Assembly: GCA_016189905.1 (NCBI GenBank) | Contig: JACPRP010000001.1 | Span: forward strand, 1 to 64,000 | DNA from: Chloroflexota bacterium | Lineage (GTDB): Bacteria; Chloroflexota; UBA6077; FW602-bin22; JACPRP01 | Length of the DNA stretch: 64,000 nucleotides | Direction: 5' to 3' | Shown here: positions 28,995 through 38,141 of the stretch, in pieces | Layout of the letters: every line of letters starts with the position of its first letter | How positions within the stretch are numbered: position 1 is the stretch's first letter | Notes under the pieces: generated by a model | Databases searched by the model: none | What the model saw: the letters and a program-made list of their open reading frames with translations, nothing else | What the model was told of the DNA's origin: nothing | Made by a program: the position numbers and the translations under genes

Positions 28995-30782
28995 CTAGCG
29001 CTGCATCTCGGAGGTCGCGGCCTCCTCCCTGGCGATGATGCACGACGGGCACCAGATGTTCAGGTCGAGCACCTGACGCCCCCTTGTACCGGTTCTGAAC
29101 ACCGTGATGCCCTTGCAGCCCAGCTTGTAGGCCAGCACATAGGCTTCACGCACCTGGTCCACCGTCGCCGACGCCGGCAGGTTGATGGTTTTTGAGACAG
29201 CATTATCGACGTGTTTCTGGAAGGCTGCCTGAATGCGAACGTGCCACTCAGGGGCAACATCGAATGCCGTCACAAACAGCCTTCGTATGTTCTCCGGTAT
29301 CCCGGAGAGGCCTTGAATCGATCCACGCTGCATGACCGTCTGCAGCAGATCGGGGCCGTAGATACCGGCTTCCATCGCCATTTGCCTGAAGATCGGGTGG
29401 ACGACGAGCAGGTCCTCTCCCTCCACAACCCGCCGCACATAGACCAGGGCGAAGATCGGCTCGATGCCACTGGAGGCGTCGGCGATGATGCTGATCGTTC
29501 CGGTTGGCGCCACCGTCGTGACCGTGGCGTTCCGCAGACGCGGGCCACGTGGCCTATCGTAGATACTCCCCGCGAAATTGGGGAAAGCGCCCCTTTCTTT
29601 GGCGAGTTCGGCGGAGACTTTTCTCGCCTCGCGTTGAATGAAGGACATCACATCCTCGGCTATCTCCAGCGCGCGCTCTGAATCGTAGGGAATGCCGAGA
29701 AGAATGAGCATGTCGGCAAAGCCCATCACCCCCAGGCCAATCTTGCGGTTACCCTCCGTCATCTGCTCGATCTGCGGCAATTGATACCTGTTCACATCGA
29801 TCACGTTGTCGAGGAACCTGATCGCCGTCCCCACCGTCTTCGCCAGCTTCCGGTAATCTATGGCTCGCCCGCCGTTTCTCGTGGAGACCATCTTACCAAG
29901 GTTGATCGAGCCGAGATTGCAGGATTCGTAAGGCAGGAGCGGCTGCTCGCCACATGGATTGGTCGCCTCGATCGGGCCCAGTTTGGGCGTGGGGTTCTGC
30001 CGGTTGATGGCGTCGATAAAGATCGCTCCAGGCTCCCCACCGTGCCAGGCGTTTTCGACCATCATCTCGAAAATCCTACGCGCCGGCAACGTCTGTGCGA
30101 TCTTACCGGTGCGCGGATTGATCAGCGCGTGATTTCCACCAAGCTCCACCGCGCGCATGAACTCATCCGTCACGGCCACTGACAGGTTAAAAGCGGTCAG
30201 CTTCTCCGGCTTCCTTTTCGCCGTGATGAACTCGAGGACGTCGGGATGGGCGCAATGGAGAACGCCCATATTCGCGCCTCTCCTCGTGCCGCCCTGCCTG
30301 ATTGTCTCGGTCATCGCGTCGTAGATCTGCAGGAAGGAGAGAGGCCCGCTGGCAAGGCCTTTGGTCGTCCTGACAAGGTCCCCCCTTGGCCTGATGTGCG
30401 AGAAGGAGAAGCCCGTGCCACCACCCGTGTGCTGGATGATCGCCGCGTTCTTGAGCGTTTCGAAGATGCTTTCGAGCGAGTCCTCTATGGGCAACACAAA
30501 GCAAGCCGATAATTGCTGGATCACCGCGCCGGCGTTCATCAGCGTCGGGGTATTTGGCAGGAACTCCAGATTCGCCATTGCCTGATAGAATTGTTCTTCC
30601 CGTTCGACGACATTGGCTTGGGCGTTGTGGATGGCATCCGCCGCGGCAACATTCTTCGCCACGCGATGAAAGAGCTCTTCAGGCGTTTCGATAACCTCGC
30701 GTCTCTCGTTCTTGAGCAGATACCGCTTTTCCAGTATGTACAGCGCGTTTGGCGATAGCCTAAGGCCGGTTGAAACGATCAT
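28995..30782 (-). CDS. nrdJ: Adenosylcobalamin-dependent (class II) ribonucleotide reductase
   Basis: It reduces ribonucleotides to deoxyribonucleotides using coenzyme B12, independently of oxygen. LSACFVLPIEDSLESIF holds the first redox cysteine, and ATNPCGEQPLLPYESCNLGS carries the catalytic N-x-C-x-E motif and radical site. GGTGFSFSHIRPRGD and NVIDVNRYQLP are further family marks, and APTGTISIIADASSGIEP is the conserved barrel end. The ATG at 30782 gives 595 residues; a TTG at 30836 is possible. Class II enzymes commonly have 700-900 residues and a C-terminal zinc/redox segment; here the chain stops soon after a single CPSC, so the usual tail is missing or reduced. Confidence 0.92.
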   Translation of the reverse strand: MIVSTGLRLSPNALYILEKRYLLKNERREVIETPEELFHRVAKNVAAADAIHNAQANVVEREEQFYQAMANLEFLPNTPTLMNAGAVIQQLSACFVLPIEDSLESIFETLKNAAIIQHTGGGTGFSFSHIRPRGDLVRTTKGLASGPLSFLQIYDAMTETIRQGGTRRGANMGVLHCAHPDVLEFITAKRKPEKLTAFNLSVAVTDEFMRAVELGGNHALINPRTGKIAQTLPARRIFEMMVENAWHGGEPGAIFIDAINRQNPTPKLGPIEATNPCGEQPLLPYESCNLGSINLGKMVSTRNGGRAIDYRKLAKTVGTAIRFLDNVIDVNRYQLPQIEQMTEGNRKIGLGVMGFADMLILLGIPYDSERALEIAEDVMSFIQREARKVSAELAKERGAFPNFAGSIYDRPRGPRLRNATVTTVAPTGTISIIADASSGIEPIFALVYVRRVVEGEDLLVVHPIFRQMAMEAGIYGPDLLQTVMQRGSIQGLSGIPENIRRLFVTAFDVAPEWHVRIQAAFQKHVDNAVSKTINLPASATVDQVREAYVLAYKLGCKGITVFRTGTRGRQVLDLNIWCPSCIIAREEAATSEMQR

Positions 30783-30880
30783 CTCTCCATCGTCCCCTTC
30801 CCCAACAACTACAGGTTCCCTCCAAGAGTACCGCAAGAAAAGTGCCTTGATTCATATAGCGTTTTATGCCAAGGTTGGAG

Positions 30881-30903
30881 TGGGACGCGATGAACCGCGC
30901 CCC
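30881..30903. repeat. Small GTAGGGGC-type hairpin upstream of a BON gene
   Basis: TGGGACGCGATGAACCGCGCCCC folds imperfectly and abuts CTAC, giving GTAGGGGCGCGG on the other strand, the same lead sequence seen in the MITE-like copies. It lies in the 230-bp region between divergent nrdJ and the BON gene. Confidence 0.4.
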
Positions 30904-31015
30904 TACAATTTGTCGGCGATCCAATGGTTTCGCAAAAATGCCAATGCCATAGGCACGCAATTTGCAGGTCAATGCTCGATGCCAAATTCATCGCTTTGGA
31001 AGGAGGTAAATCATC

Positions 31016-31321
31016 ATGCCATTCACGCGACAACCATATCCAGAACGTGAGCCAAATCCTCGCTCGTTCCCGGTGGGCAACGAGCCAGAACTACCTGGCA
31101 AGGTCAAAAGGGACGATTCTACGATAAAGAGCGACATCGAGTCGGCGTTGTTCTATGACAATATGGTCAACTCATATCAGGTTAAGGTCGACGTCAAAGA
31201 CGGCGTCGTCACGCTGGCAGGCACCGTCGACTCCGAAGAGGAGAAGCGGCTGGCTGAGGAGGACGTCAAGGCGGTGCCTGGCGTGCTCCAGGTAACGAAC
31301 CAGTTGGTCGCCAAAACGTAG
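31016..31321 (+). CDS. Small BON-domain protein
   Basis: This 101-residue protein has a strong ribosome site (GGAAGGAGG). After a Pro-rich start, a BON domain fills residues about 35-100: IKSDIESALFYDNMV, VDVKDGVVTLAGTVDSEEEK and VPGVLQVTNQL. No signal peptide is visible, so it is probably cytoplasmic or membrane-surface associated. The alpha/beta hydrolase gene follows after 8 bp, suggesting an operon. Confidence 0.88.
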   Translation: MPFTRQPYPEREPNPRSFPVGNEPELPGKVKRDDSTIKSDIESALFYDNMVNSYQVKVDVKDGVVTLAGTVDSEEEKRLAEEDVKAVPGVLQVTNQLVAKT

Positions 31322-31329
31322 GAGCGAGC

Positions 31330-32007
31330 ATGAACAGACGCTTGAGCCCAAGGCCCTGGGAACGCTCGGTCGAGGTGCCATCTGGTACGGCGATGCTTGA
31401 AGGAATCCTCGCCGTACCTCCCGATGCCAAGGGGATCGTTCTATTCGCTCACGGCAGCGGCAGCGGTCGGCTGAGCCCTCGGAATGACTTCGTGGCGCGG
31501 GTCCTACAGGAAGGGGGGTTCGGCACGCTCCTGATCGATCTCCTCACCGAGGAAGAGGCAGAAGATCGGAGACTTGTGTTCGATATCGACCTGCTTGCAA
31601 ACCGGCTCCTAGACGCTACGAGGTGGCTGAAGCAGGAGGCACAAACCGGAGAACTTGCGATCGGCTATTTTGGCGCCAGCACGGGAGCCGCGGCCGCTCT
31701 GCAGGCAGCCGCGCGTGATAAGACAGCCGCATCAGCCATCGTATCCCGTGGCGGTCGGCCCGACTTGGCGATGGATTATCTGCCGCAAGTAGAGGCGCCG
31801 ACGCTGTTGATCGTCGGCGGCAATGACTATGTTGTGGTCGGGTTGAACCGGGAGGCCTATGATCGCCTACGCTGCACGAAGGAGCTCACGGTGGTCCCAG
31901 GGGCAACACATCTCTTCGAGGAGCCCGGCGCCCTCGAGAAGGTCGCCCAGCTCGCCCGTCTCTGGTTTGCACGACACCTGGCGCAAGCCCGGCAACGCGC
32001 TGCCTGA
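31330..32007 (+). CDS. Alpha/beta hydrolase (dienelactone hydrolase-like)
   Basis: This 225-residue hydrolase starts at ATG after AGGAG. VLFAHGSGSGRLSPRN is the oxyanion-hole strand, YFGASTGAAAAL the nucleophile elbow (Ser in G-x-S-x-G), IVGGNDYVV the acid and PGATHLFEEPG the histidine. This set matches the phosphoribosyltransferase-associated or dienelactone-type hydrolases of 200-230 residues. The substrate is unknown. It is co-transcribed with a BON protein and followed by a hairpin. Confidence 0.85.
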   Translation: MNRRLSPRPWERSVEVPSGTAMLEGILAVPPDAKGIVLFAHGSGSGRLSPRNDFVARVLQEGGFGTLLIDLLTEEEAEDRRLVFDIDLLANRLLDATRWLKQEAQTGELAIGYFGASTGAAAALQAAARDKTAASAIVSRGGRPDLAMDYLPQVEAPTLLIVGGNDYVVVGLNREAYDRLRCTKELTVVPGATHLFEEPGALEKVAQLARLWFARHLAQARQRAA

Positions 32008-32311
32008 CGTGGCGGGGTGAACAGGGCGTCCGACCTTTCTGGCGAATCGCCAACAAATCGGGCCAACGGTCTCGCCGGCGGGGGCGGTTCGTGAACCACC
32101 CCCGCCGGCGAGTCTTTGAAACGATGGGGCTCGTGGCAAGCGAGCGCAAGATAGCAACCGACGGAAGGCGCCGTAGTTTTTCCCGTGGCGGTTGTGCATT
32201 CTTGGGGGATTCTGTTCCCTGACATCCACAGGGCACCCGCACGGGTGTGCCCCCACGAGATGGCAAGGATCATTCTATCAGAGTAGGGATACCCCATGTA
32301 GGTACACACTG
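32008..32311. other. Spacer after the hydrolase gene
   Basis: It contains the strong hairpin at 32071-32112 and no credible frame. Nothing else was recognised before the MITE-like element. Confidence 0.4.
32071..32112 (+). terminator. Strong hairpin after the BON/hydrolase operon
   Basis: CTCGCCGGCGGGGGCGGTTC pairs with GAACCACCCCCGCCGGCGAG over 20 bp with one wobble and a GT loop, followed by TCTTTG. The T-tract is weak, so it may act as an mRNA 3' stabiliser as well as a terminator. Confidence 0.65.
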
Positions 32312-32450
32312 ATACTCTTTCCCGTCAGTATTTTCGCAATTAACATGGCCGGGACCGACGTGGTTTTCGAAACCGCGTCGGTCTAACCTTCCTACTCGAC
32401 ACCCTCCGACCCGCCACGCCATTTGCGAAATCCTGGGAGGGAAAGAGTAT
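32312..32450 (+). repeat. MITE-like element with ATACTCTTTCCC inverted termini, copy 1
   Basis: The 139-bp element begins ATACTCTTTCCC and ends GGGAAAGAGTAT, exact inverted termini, with TA-like flanks. The centre is a hairpin of GACCGACG...CGTCGGTC arms (32354-32384). The whole is homologous, in the same orientation, to 52997-53125. No frame is present, so it is non-autonomous. Confidence 0.8.
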
Positions 32451-32462
32451 TAGCCGAGAACG

Positions 32463-32762
32463 CTAGAAGGAGACTCCTGGAGTCTGCCCTTTGAAGCCGT
32501 GCTGCGCCTTCCACCGCTCCATGAACTGGCCCATCGATTCCACGGGCACAACCTCTTTGAGCTCGACCCAGGGATCGTAGGCGTTGTATTTCTGGCACAC
32601 CTCGGCCTCATCGCGAGCCTCGACCAGATTGTATCCAATCTTGCCGTCCGGCGACACGTAGACCAGGTTCCCTTCAACCGGAGTGATCTCTTTATTAAGG
32701 ATCTTGCGCGCCAGCTCGTCGACCTTTCCCTCTCTGACTTGCGTTTTCACAAAGAACATCAT
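32463..32762 (-). CDS. Small alpha/beta-barrel domain protein (DUF3303-like)
   Basis: This 99-residue protein starts at ATG 32762. MFFVKTQVREGKVDELARKI and GNLVYVSPDGKIGYNLVEAR suggest a ferredoxin-like dimeric barrel, and YDPWVELKEVVPV with FMERWKAQHG matches the end of DUF3303-like proteins. No catalytic residue is evident. It follows the PEP synthase gene on the same strand after 79 bp and may be co-transcribed with it. Confidence 0.65.
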   Translation of the reverse strand: MMFFVKTQVREGKVDELARKILNKEITPVEGNLVYVSPDGKIGYNLVEARDEAEVCQKYNAYDPWVELKEVVPVESMGQFMERWKAQHGFKGQTPGVSF

Positions 32763-32841
32763 AGTTGAACACCTGCCTTTCGATGATACACTCAGGATTG
32801 GCCGGCAACATGCGTGCCAAGTGGGTTCGCGCCAAGGAATT

Positions 32842-35136
32842 CTACGATACCGCCAGTTTCTGCCGCGCCCCTTCCAGGAGCAATCTTTGCTCCGCGGCGG
32901 CGATATTCCGCCGCGTTTCTTCGACGACATCGGGATTCACCGAGATGGAATCGATGCCCCAGCGAACCAGCGCCTCCGCGTATTCGGGATGTACCGATGG
33001 CGCCTGGCCACAGATGGAACTGGTGATGCCGAGCCGCTGGCACTCCCGAATGATGGCGTGAATGGTCTGGAGAACAGCTCTGTCACGCTCGTCGAACAGG
33101 GGGGCACACAGCTCGCTGTCCCGATCCACTCCGAGCACCAACTGCGTCAGGTCGTTGGAGCCGATAGAGACCCCGGTGGCGCCCAATCTGACGTAATCCT
33201 CCAGCCAGTAGACGATGGAGGGCACCTCGGCCATCACCCACAGATGCGGCCCGTGACGGTCCATCAGCCCACTCCGGTCGATCAGGAGCTTGCACTCGCG
33301 AAACTCCCAGCCGCTCCTCACGAAGGGGATCATCACATGCAGATTGGTGAAGTGCTCACGCACGCGTCGCAAAGCCTCCAGCTCCAGGGCGAAGAGATCG
33401 GGTTCTCTGGTGTAACGGTAAGAACCACGGTAGCCGATCATCGGGTTGTCTTCCCTGGGCTCGTAGCGCTCGCCACCCTGGAGTCCACGAAACTCGTTCG
33501 AGCGAAAGTCCATCGTGCGATAGATCACCGGTCGGGGACGGAAGGCGCGGGCGAAGACCGTCAGCTTCTCGACCATCCTGGTCACAAACTCCTCCCCTCG
33601 CTTATCTTCCAGCAGACGGCGCGGATGTACGCCCTGCAACGCGGCCAGGATCATAAATTCGGCGCGCAGGAGGCCCACGCCATCCACCGGCTCCCGCGCC
33701 ACCTGCTCGGCCAGATCCGGCTCGCCCAGGTTGACGAAGAGCCTGGTCGCGGTAACTTGCGAGGGCACGACGAACGCTGGAGGGGCCGACGGGGGCGGAG
33801 AAGGCTTCGCTTCCGATACCTGACCGCTCACAACCGTTCCCTCACGGGCGTCAACGGTCACCACCATGCCATCTTCCAGCGTTCTGGTAGCCTCCCTTGT
33901 GCCAACAACGCAAGGAATCCCCAACTCACGCGACACGATGGCCGCGTGCGAAGTCATTCCGCCAGCGTCGGTGACGATGGCCGCCGCGCGACGCATCACA
34001 GGCACCCAGTCGGGCGCGGTCATCGTGGTGACGAGAATCTCGCCCGGCTTGAGCTTGTCCGCCTCCGTTGGCGAAGATAGCACGCGGACCACACCCGCCG
34101 CCACGCCCGGGCTCGCCCCAAGCCCGTGCAACAGCACCCTCGTCTTCGCTTTCTCGGCCGGGCGACGGGCCTTCTCAATCAGGGTCGTGACTGGGCGGGT
34201 CTGCACGATGTGAACCTTGCCGCCTTCGATGGCCCATTCGGCATCTTGCGGCGAGCCGTAGTGCCTTTCGTCGCGTTTGCCCAACTCCGCCAGAATCCGT
34301 ATCTCCTGCTCTGTGAGCACCTGCGCCGCCGCCTTTTCCTCTGGCAAATCCATGCGCACGTTCTCGCCGCTAGCCTGGTCGCGGATGAGCATGAAATCCT
34401 TGCGGCCAACACTCTTCTCGATAAGGGCGAGGCTCTCTTTATCGATCTGGTAGCGGTCGGGTGTAACCTGCCCACCGACCACGACTTCGCCCAGGCCCCA
34501 GGCGGCCTCGATAACCAGGACGTTGGGGTTGTTAGTCGCCGGATCGACGGTGAAGAGAACGCCCGACTTCTCCGCGTTCACCATCTTCTGCACGATGACG
34601 GCGATAAGCTGCTCGCCGCGCAGACCTTGCTTGATGCGATAGAAGAGCACCCTCGCGCCGAATAGCGAGGCCCAGCACTCCTTGATCTGGCGCAGGAGAT
34701 TTGCCTCGCCGCGAACGTTGAGAAAGCTCTGAAACATTCCCGCGAACGAGAACTGCGCCGTGTCCTCGGCAGTGGCTGACGAGCGCACGGCCACAAACTC
34801 TTCGGGGGCCCCTTGCCGCCGCGATAGCTTCCCGTAGGCGTCCGCGATCGCTTGCCGCACTTCGTCAGGCGTACGAGCGCGCCTCACCAACCCTTGCAGA
34901 GCGTCGGACACGTCCCGCAACTGCGCTGGATCGTCCACGTCAAGACGCTCCAACTGCGCCGAGACCACCTTGCCCAGCCCGCTTTGCTCGTAGAATCGAC
35001 GGTAAGCGTCTACAGTAACGACGAAACCGGGGGGCACAGGAAGGCCCGCCCGCGTCATCTCCCCCAGGTTCGCACCCTTCCCACCCGCCTCCGGCACATC
35101 AGTTCTGCTTAGCTCTTCGAACCATTTAACGAACAT
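32842..35136 (-). CDS. ppsA: Phosphoenolpyruvate synthase
   Basis: It makes PEP from pyruvate and ATP (gluconeogenesis). The ATG at 35136 lies six bases after GGAGG, giving 764 residues. The N-terminal ATP-grasp domain shows GGKGANLGEM and VAVRSSATAEDTAQFSFAGM. The central swivelling domain has the phosphorylated His in GGMTSHAAIVSRELGIPCVVGT. The C-terminal PEP/pyruvate barrel has MIPFVRSGWE and SICGQAPSVHPEYAEALVRW. All three domains are complete, which argues against the split phenylphosphate synthase relatives. It is divergent from the first molybdenum hydroxylase operon. Confidence 0.94.
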   Translation of the reverse strand: MFVKWFEELSRTDVPEAGGKGANLGEMTRAGLPVPPGFVVTVDAYRRFYEQSGLGKVVSAQLERLDVDDPAQLRDVSDALQGLVRRARTPDEVRQAIADAYGKLSRRQGAPEEFVAVRSSATAEDTAQFSFAGMFQSFLNVRGEANLLRQIKECWASLFGARVLFYRIKQGLRGEQLIAVIVQKMVNAEKSGVLFTVDPATNNPNVLVIEAAWGLGEVVVGGQVTPDRYQIDKESLALIEKSVGRKDFMLIRDQASGENVRMDLPEEKAAAQVLTEQEIRILAELGKRDERHYGSPQDAEWAIEGGKVHIVQTRPVTTLIEKARRPAEKAKTRVLLHGLGASPGVAAGVVRVLSSPTEADKLKPGEILVTTMTAPDWVPVMRRAAAIVTDAGGMTSHAAIVSRELGIPCVVGTREATRTLEDGMVVTVDAREGTVVSGQVSEAKPSPPPSAPPAFVVPSQVTATRLFVNLGEPDLAEQVAREPVDGVGLLRAEFMILAALQGVHPRRLLEDKRGEEFVTRMVEKLTVFARAFRPRPVIYRTMDFRSNEFRGLQGGERYEPREDNPMIGYRGSYRYTREPDLFALELEALRRVREHFTNLHVMIPFVRSGWEFRECKLLIDRSGLMDRHGPHLWVMAEVPSIVYWLEDYVRLGATGVSIGSNDLTQLVLGVDRDSELCAPLFDERDRAVLQTIHAIIRECQRLGITSSICGQAPSVHPEYAEALVRWGIDSISVNPDVVEETRRNIAAAEQRLLLEGARQKLAVS

Positions 35137-35310
35137 AATTAGCCTCCATTTCGTCTTGCGATCGACGCTATCGGCCGAACAATAATCGTGCCACGAAAGG
35201 GGAGAGCGGGATTGCTTTGCTCCATATTGGCGACCGTGGGGCGGCTCAGCCTGGTACGATAATTGCAGCAAAGGGCTTGTCTGTTTTCACATTTTGAGAG
35301 GTGCTGCGAG

Positions 35311-35838
35311 ATGAGCCGCTCTATCCCTTCTGTCAGAGCCCTCGCCGTTCGCAAACGCGGGCCAGGGAAAGTAACGCTGCGGCTGCAGGTGAACGGAGAA
35401 GAGTACGCGGTGCTCGCGGAGCCCCGCCGCACCCTGCTCGACGTTCTGAGGAAGGACCTCGGCCTGACGGGGGCCAAGAAGGTTTGCGACCGTGGCCATT
35501 GCGGAGCTTGCACCGTGCTGGTGGATGGCATTCCGATCTACTCCTGTCTGAAGCTGGCGATAGAGTGCGAGGGGAAAAGGATTGAGACCATCGAAGGGCT
35601 AAGCTTCCCTGACGGACTTCACCCACTGCAGAAGGCGTTCATCGAGCACGATGCGTTTCAATGCGGCTTCTGCACTCCGGGCCAGATCATGTCGCTGAAG
35701 GCCCTGTTCGATCGCAATCCCCACCCCTCGGCGGACGAGATAAGGAGCGCGGTGGCGGGCAACCTTTGCCGATGTGGGGCATACGCTAAAATACTGCGTG
35801 CAGCGCAAGCCGTGTCCGAGGCGCACGCGAAGGGGTAG
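35311..35838 (+). CDS. 2Fe-2S subunit of a molybdenum hydroxylase (set 1)
   Basis: This 175-residue protein passes electrons between the molybdenum site and FAD. The N-terminal plant-type cluster is bound by CDRGHCGACTVLVDG and YSC, and the C-terminal helical cluster by CGFCTPGQ and CRCGAY. An N-terminal extension of about 25 residues precedes the fold. The gene starts a three-gene unit with the molybdopterin subunit (5-bp gap) and the FAD subunit (14-bp overlap). Confidence 0.92.
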   Translation: MSRSIPSVRALAVRKRGPGKVTLRLQVNGEEYAVLAEPRRTLLDVLRKDLGLTGAKKVCDRGHCGACTVLVDGIPIYSCLKLAIECEGKRIETIEGLSFPDGLHPLQKAFIEHDAFQCGFCTPGQIMSLKALFDRNPHPSADEIRSAVAGNLCRCGAYAKILRAAQAVSEAHAKG

Positions 35839-35843
35839 GCACG

Positions 35844-38141
35844 ATGCCCAGAATCGTCAGGACAAAGGTCGAGTTCGAGGGCGAGGTGCGCGAGAGGATG
35901 GCCGTGGTCGAGGAGGACCACATCACCCCCTGGGGCTCGGGCACACCATTAAGGATCGTCGGTCGAAGCTATCCGAGAACAGGGGGTGTCGAGGTTGTCA
36001 CCGGCAAGGCGACCTACACCGCCGACGTGCAACTTCCCGGAATGCTCTACTGCCGCATTATGCGCAGCCCACACCCTCACGCCGAAATCGCGTCGATTGA
36101 TTATGTCAAGGCTGAGAGTATGTCGGGGGTTCGGGCGGTGCTCTGCCACGCAAACGCACCCGGCATCCGCTGGTTTGGTGACAGTCTGCTCTTCGACCGT
36201 ATCCTCCGCTATGAAGGAGAAGAGGTCGCGGCGGTAGCGGCCGACGACGAAGAGATCGCCGACGGCGCGCTGAGCCTCATTCGCGTGCGCTACCGCGAGC
36301 TGCCGTTCGTCGTGGAGGCCGAGGAAGCGATGAAGCCTGGCGCGGTGCAGATTCACCCGGGCGGCAATATCGTCGGGGGACCTGATGGCGAGGTGTACCG
36401 GCGTGGCAACGTACGAGAAGGATTCGCGAAAGCAGATCTCGTGGTGGAAGAGAGATACGAAACCCCGGCAGCGGTCCACAACTGTCTCGAGCCGCATTGC
36501 TGCGTCGCGATGTGGGCGGGCGACGAGCTAGTGCTCTGGGATTCGACGCAGCACGTCTATGGCATCAGAAACGAAGTGGCGGCGACGCTCGGCCTTCCGC
36601 TGAACAAAGTGAGGGTGATCAGCGAATTCATCGGGGGCGGATTCGGCTGCAAACAGGGAGTTGGCAAGCACGAGATAATCGCCGCGCTGTTGGCGAAGAT
36701 GACCGGCCGGCCGGTTAAACTGGCCCTTAGCAGGAGGGCGGAGAACCTGGCCGGGGGCGTGCGGCATCCGACGATCCAGTACCTGAAGGCCGGAGTGCGG
36801 CGAGACGGCACGCTGATGGCCCTGCAGCTTCGATCGATAGCCAACATTGGGGCCTACGGTATGGGTGGAAGCGAGGTCGGCGGACCCATCCGCGAGCTTT
36901 ACCGCTGTCCCAACGTGCTGACTGAACAGATTGCCATACACACCAACCTCGGCCCTGCCACAGCATTCCGCGCACCTGGCTATATGGAGGGTATGTATGG
37001 GCTGGAGTCGATGATGGACCAGATCGCCCGAGGGCTGGGGATCGATCCGCTGCAGTTCAGGTTGTTGAATTACGCCGAGAAAGATCCGATGCGCGGGGTA
37101 AGCTACTCCAGCAAGCATCTGGACAAAGCCTATCGCACCGGCGCGAGCATCATAGGCTGGGAGAGCCGACCTGGTGGCCAGAATGCTGGCGCCAGGCGAA
37201 GAGGATTCGGTATGGCCAGTCAGGTCTGGGGCGGTGGCGGCGGTCCGCCCGCCTACGCCATCGTCCGCCTGAACGCGGACGGCACGGCCGACGTGCTTAC
37301 AGGGACACAGGACATTGGAACGGGAACGAAAACGGTTCTTTCGCAGATAGCCGCCGAGGAACTGGGGTTCAAAGTGGAAGACGTGAGAGTGACAATAGGA
37401 GATAGTCGTGCTGGCCCCTATGCTCCTGTCAGCGCCGGGAGCATGACAGTGCCGTCGATGGGGCCGGCCGTGAGAGCGGCGGCCAGGAGCGCCCGCGAGC
37501 AACTCCTGAATCTGGCCGCCGATTTGTTGCGAGTGTTGGCAACAGAACTGAGCGTCAAAGAAGGTAAGATCAAATCCACTGCCAGGCCAAGAGAGGTCGC
37601 GGTAGGCGAGATCACTGGCCGCATCGGCGACTTCATGATCATCGGCCAAGGCGCCCGTGGCCCGAATCCATCGGATGCAAAGGTCAGAACGTTTGGCGCT
37701 CAGTTCGCCGAGGTGGAAGTGGACGTCGAAACCGGCGACGTGACGGTGTTGCGCGTGGCGGCGGTCCACGACTTCGGCAGGGTGATCAACCCACTCACCC
37801 TGGGGAACCAGGTAGAGGGCGGCATCGTTCAGGGAACGGGCTTCGCGCTTATGGAGGAGCGGATCGTGGACTCGCCAACCGGCAAGGCATTGAACGCGAA
37901 CCTGGAGGCCTATAAAGTCCCCACGATGCTCGACGTTCCCTCCATCGAATCTCACCCGATCGATCTCCCGGACGAGATCTGCAACTCGATCGGAGCGAAG
38001 GGCGCTGGCGAGCCCCCGATCATCCCGACCGCGCCGGCGATCGCCAACGCCGTTTTCGACGCCACCGGCATAAGAATCCGCTCCCTCCCGATCACCCGTG
38101 ACAAGCTGCTCGAGGAGATACGCAGAAATGCGGCCTTTTGA
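35844..38141 (+). CDS. Molybdopterin-binding large subunit of a xanthine dehydrogenase-family enzyme (set 1)
   Basis: This 765-residue catalytic subunit has a long N-terminal extension (about 30 residues) before GRSYPRTGGVEVVTGKATY. Molybdopterin contacts include IGGGFGCKQGVGKHE and FRAPGYMEGMYG. The C-terminal SIGAKGAGEPP carries the catalytic Glu (near 723). VLTGTQDIGTGTKTVLSQ is the substrate-side loop. The presence of a four-Cys FAD partner suggests a 4-hydroxybenzoyl-CoA reductase-like enzyme acting as a reductase, but substrate contacts cannot be read with confidence. Confidence 0.9.
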   Translation: MPRIVRTKVEFEGEVRERMAVVEEDHITPWGSGTPLRIVGRSYPRTGGVEVVTGKATYTADVQLPGMLYCRIMRSPHPHAEIASIDYVKAESMSGVRAVLCHANAPGIRWFGDSLLFDRILRYEGEEVAAVAADDEEIADGALSLIRVRYRELPFVVEAEEAMKPGAVQIHPGGNIVGGPDGEVYRRGNVREGFAKADLVVEERYETPAAVHNCLEPHCCVAMWAGDELVLWDSTQHVYGIRNEVAATLGLPLNKVRVISEFIGGGFGCKQGVGKHEIIAALLAKMTGRPVKLALSRRAENLAGGVRHPTIQYLKAGVRRDGTLMALQLRSIANIGAYGMGGSEVGGPIRELYRCPNVLTEQIAIHTNLGPATAFRAPGYMEGMYGLESMMDQIARGLGIDPLQFRLLNYAEKDPMRGVSYSSKHLDKAYRTGASIIGWESRPGGQNAGARRRGFGMASQVWGGGGGPPAYAIVRLNADGTADVLTGTQDIGTGTKTVLSQIAAEELGFKVEDVRVTIGDSRAGPYAPVSAGSMTVPSMGPAVRAAARSAREQLLNLAADLLRVLATELSVKEGKIKSTARPREVAVGEITGRIGDFMIIGQGARGPNPSDAKVRTFGAQFAEVEVDVETGDVTVLRVAAVHDFGRVINPLTLGNQVEGGIVQGTGFALMEERIVDSPTGKALNANLEAYKVPTMLDVPSIESHPIDLPDEICNSIGAKGAGEPPIIPTAPAIANAVFDATGIRIRSLPITRDKLLEEIRRNAAF

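Noticed and set aside
32842-35136. Phenylphosphate synthase for anaerobic phenol degradation
   Set aside because: Tempting beside HCR-like genes, but the protein has all three domains in one chain as in ordinary PEP synthase, and carboxylase genes are absent.
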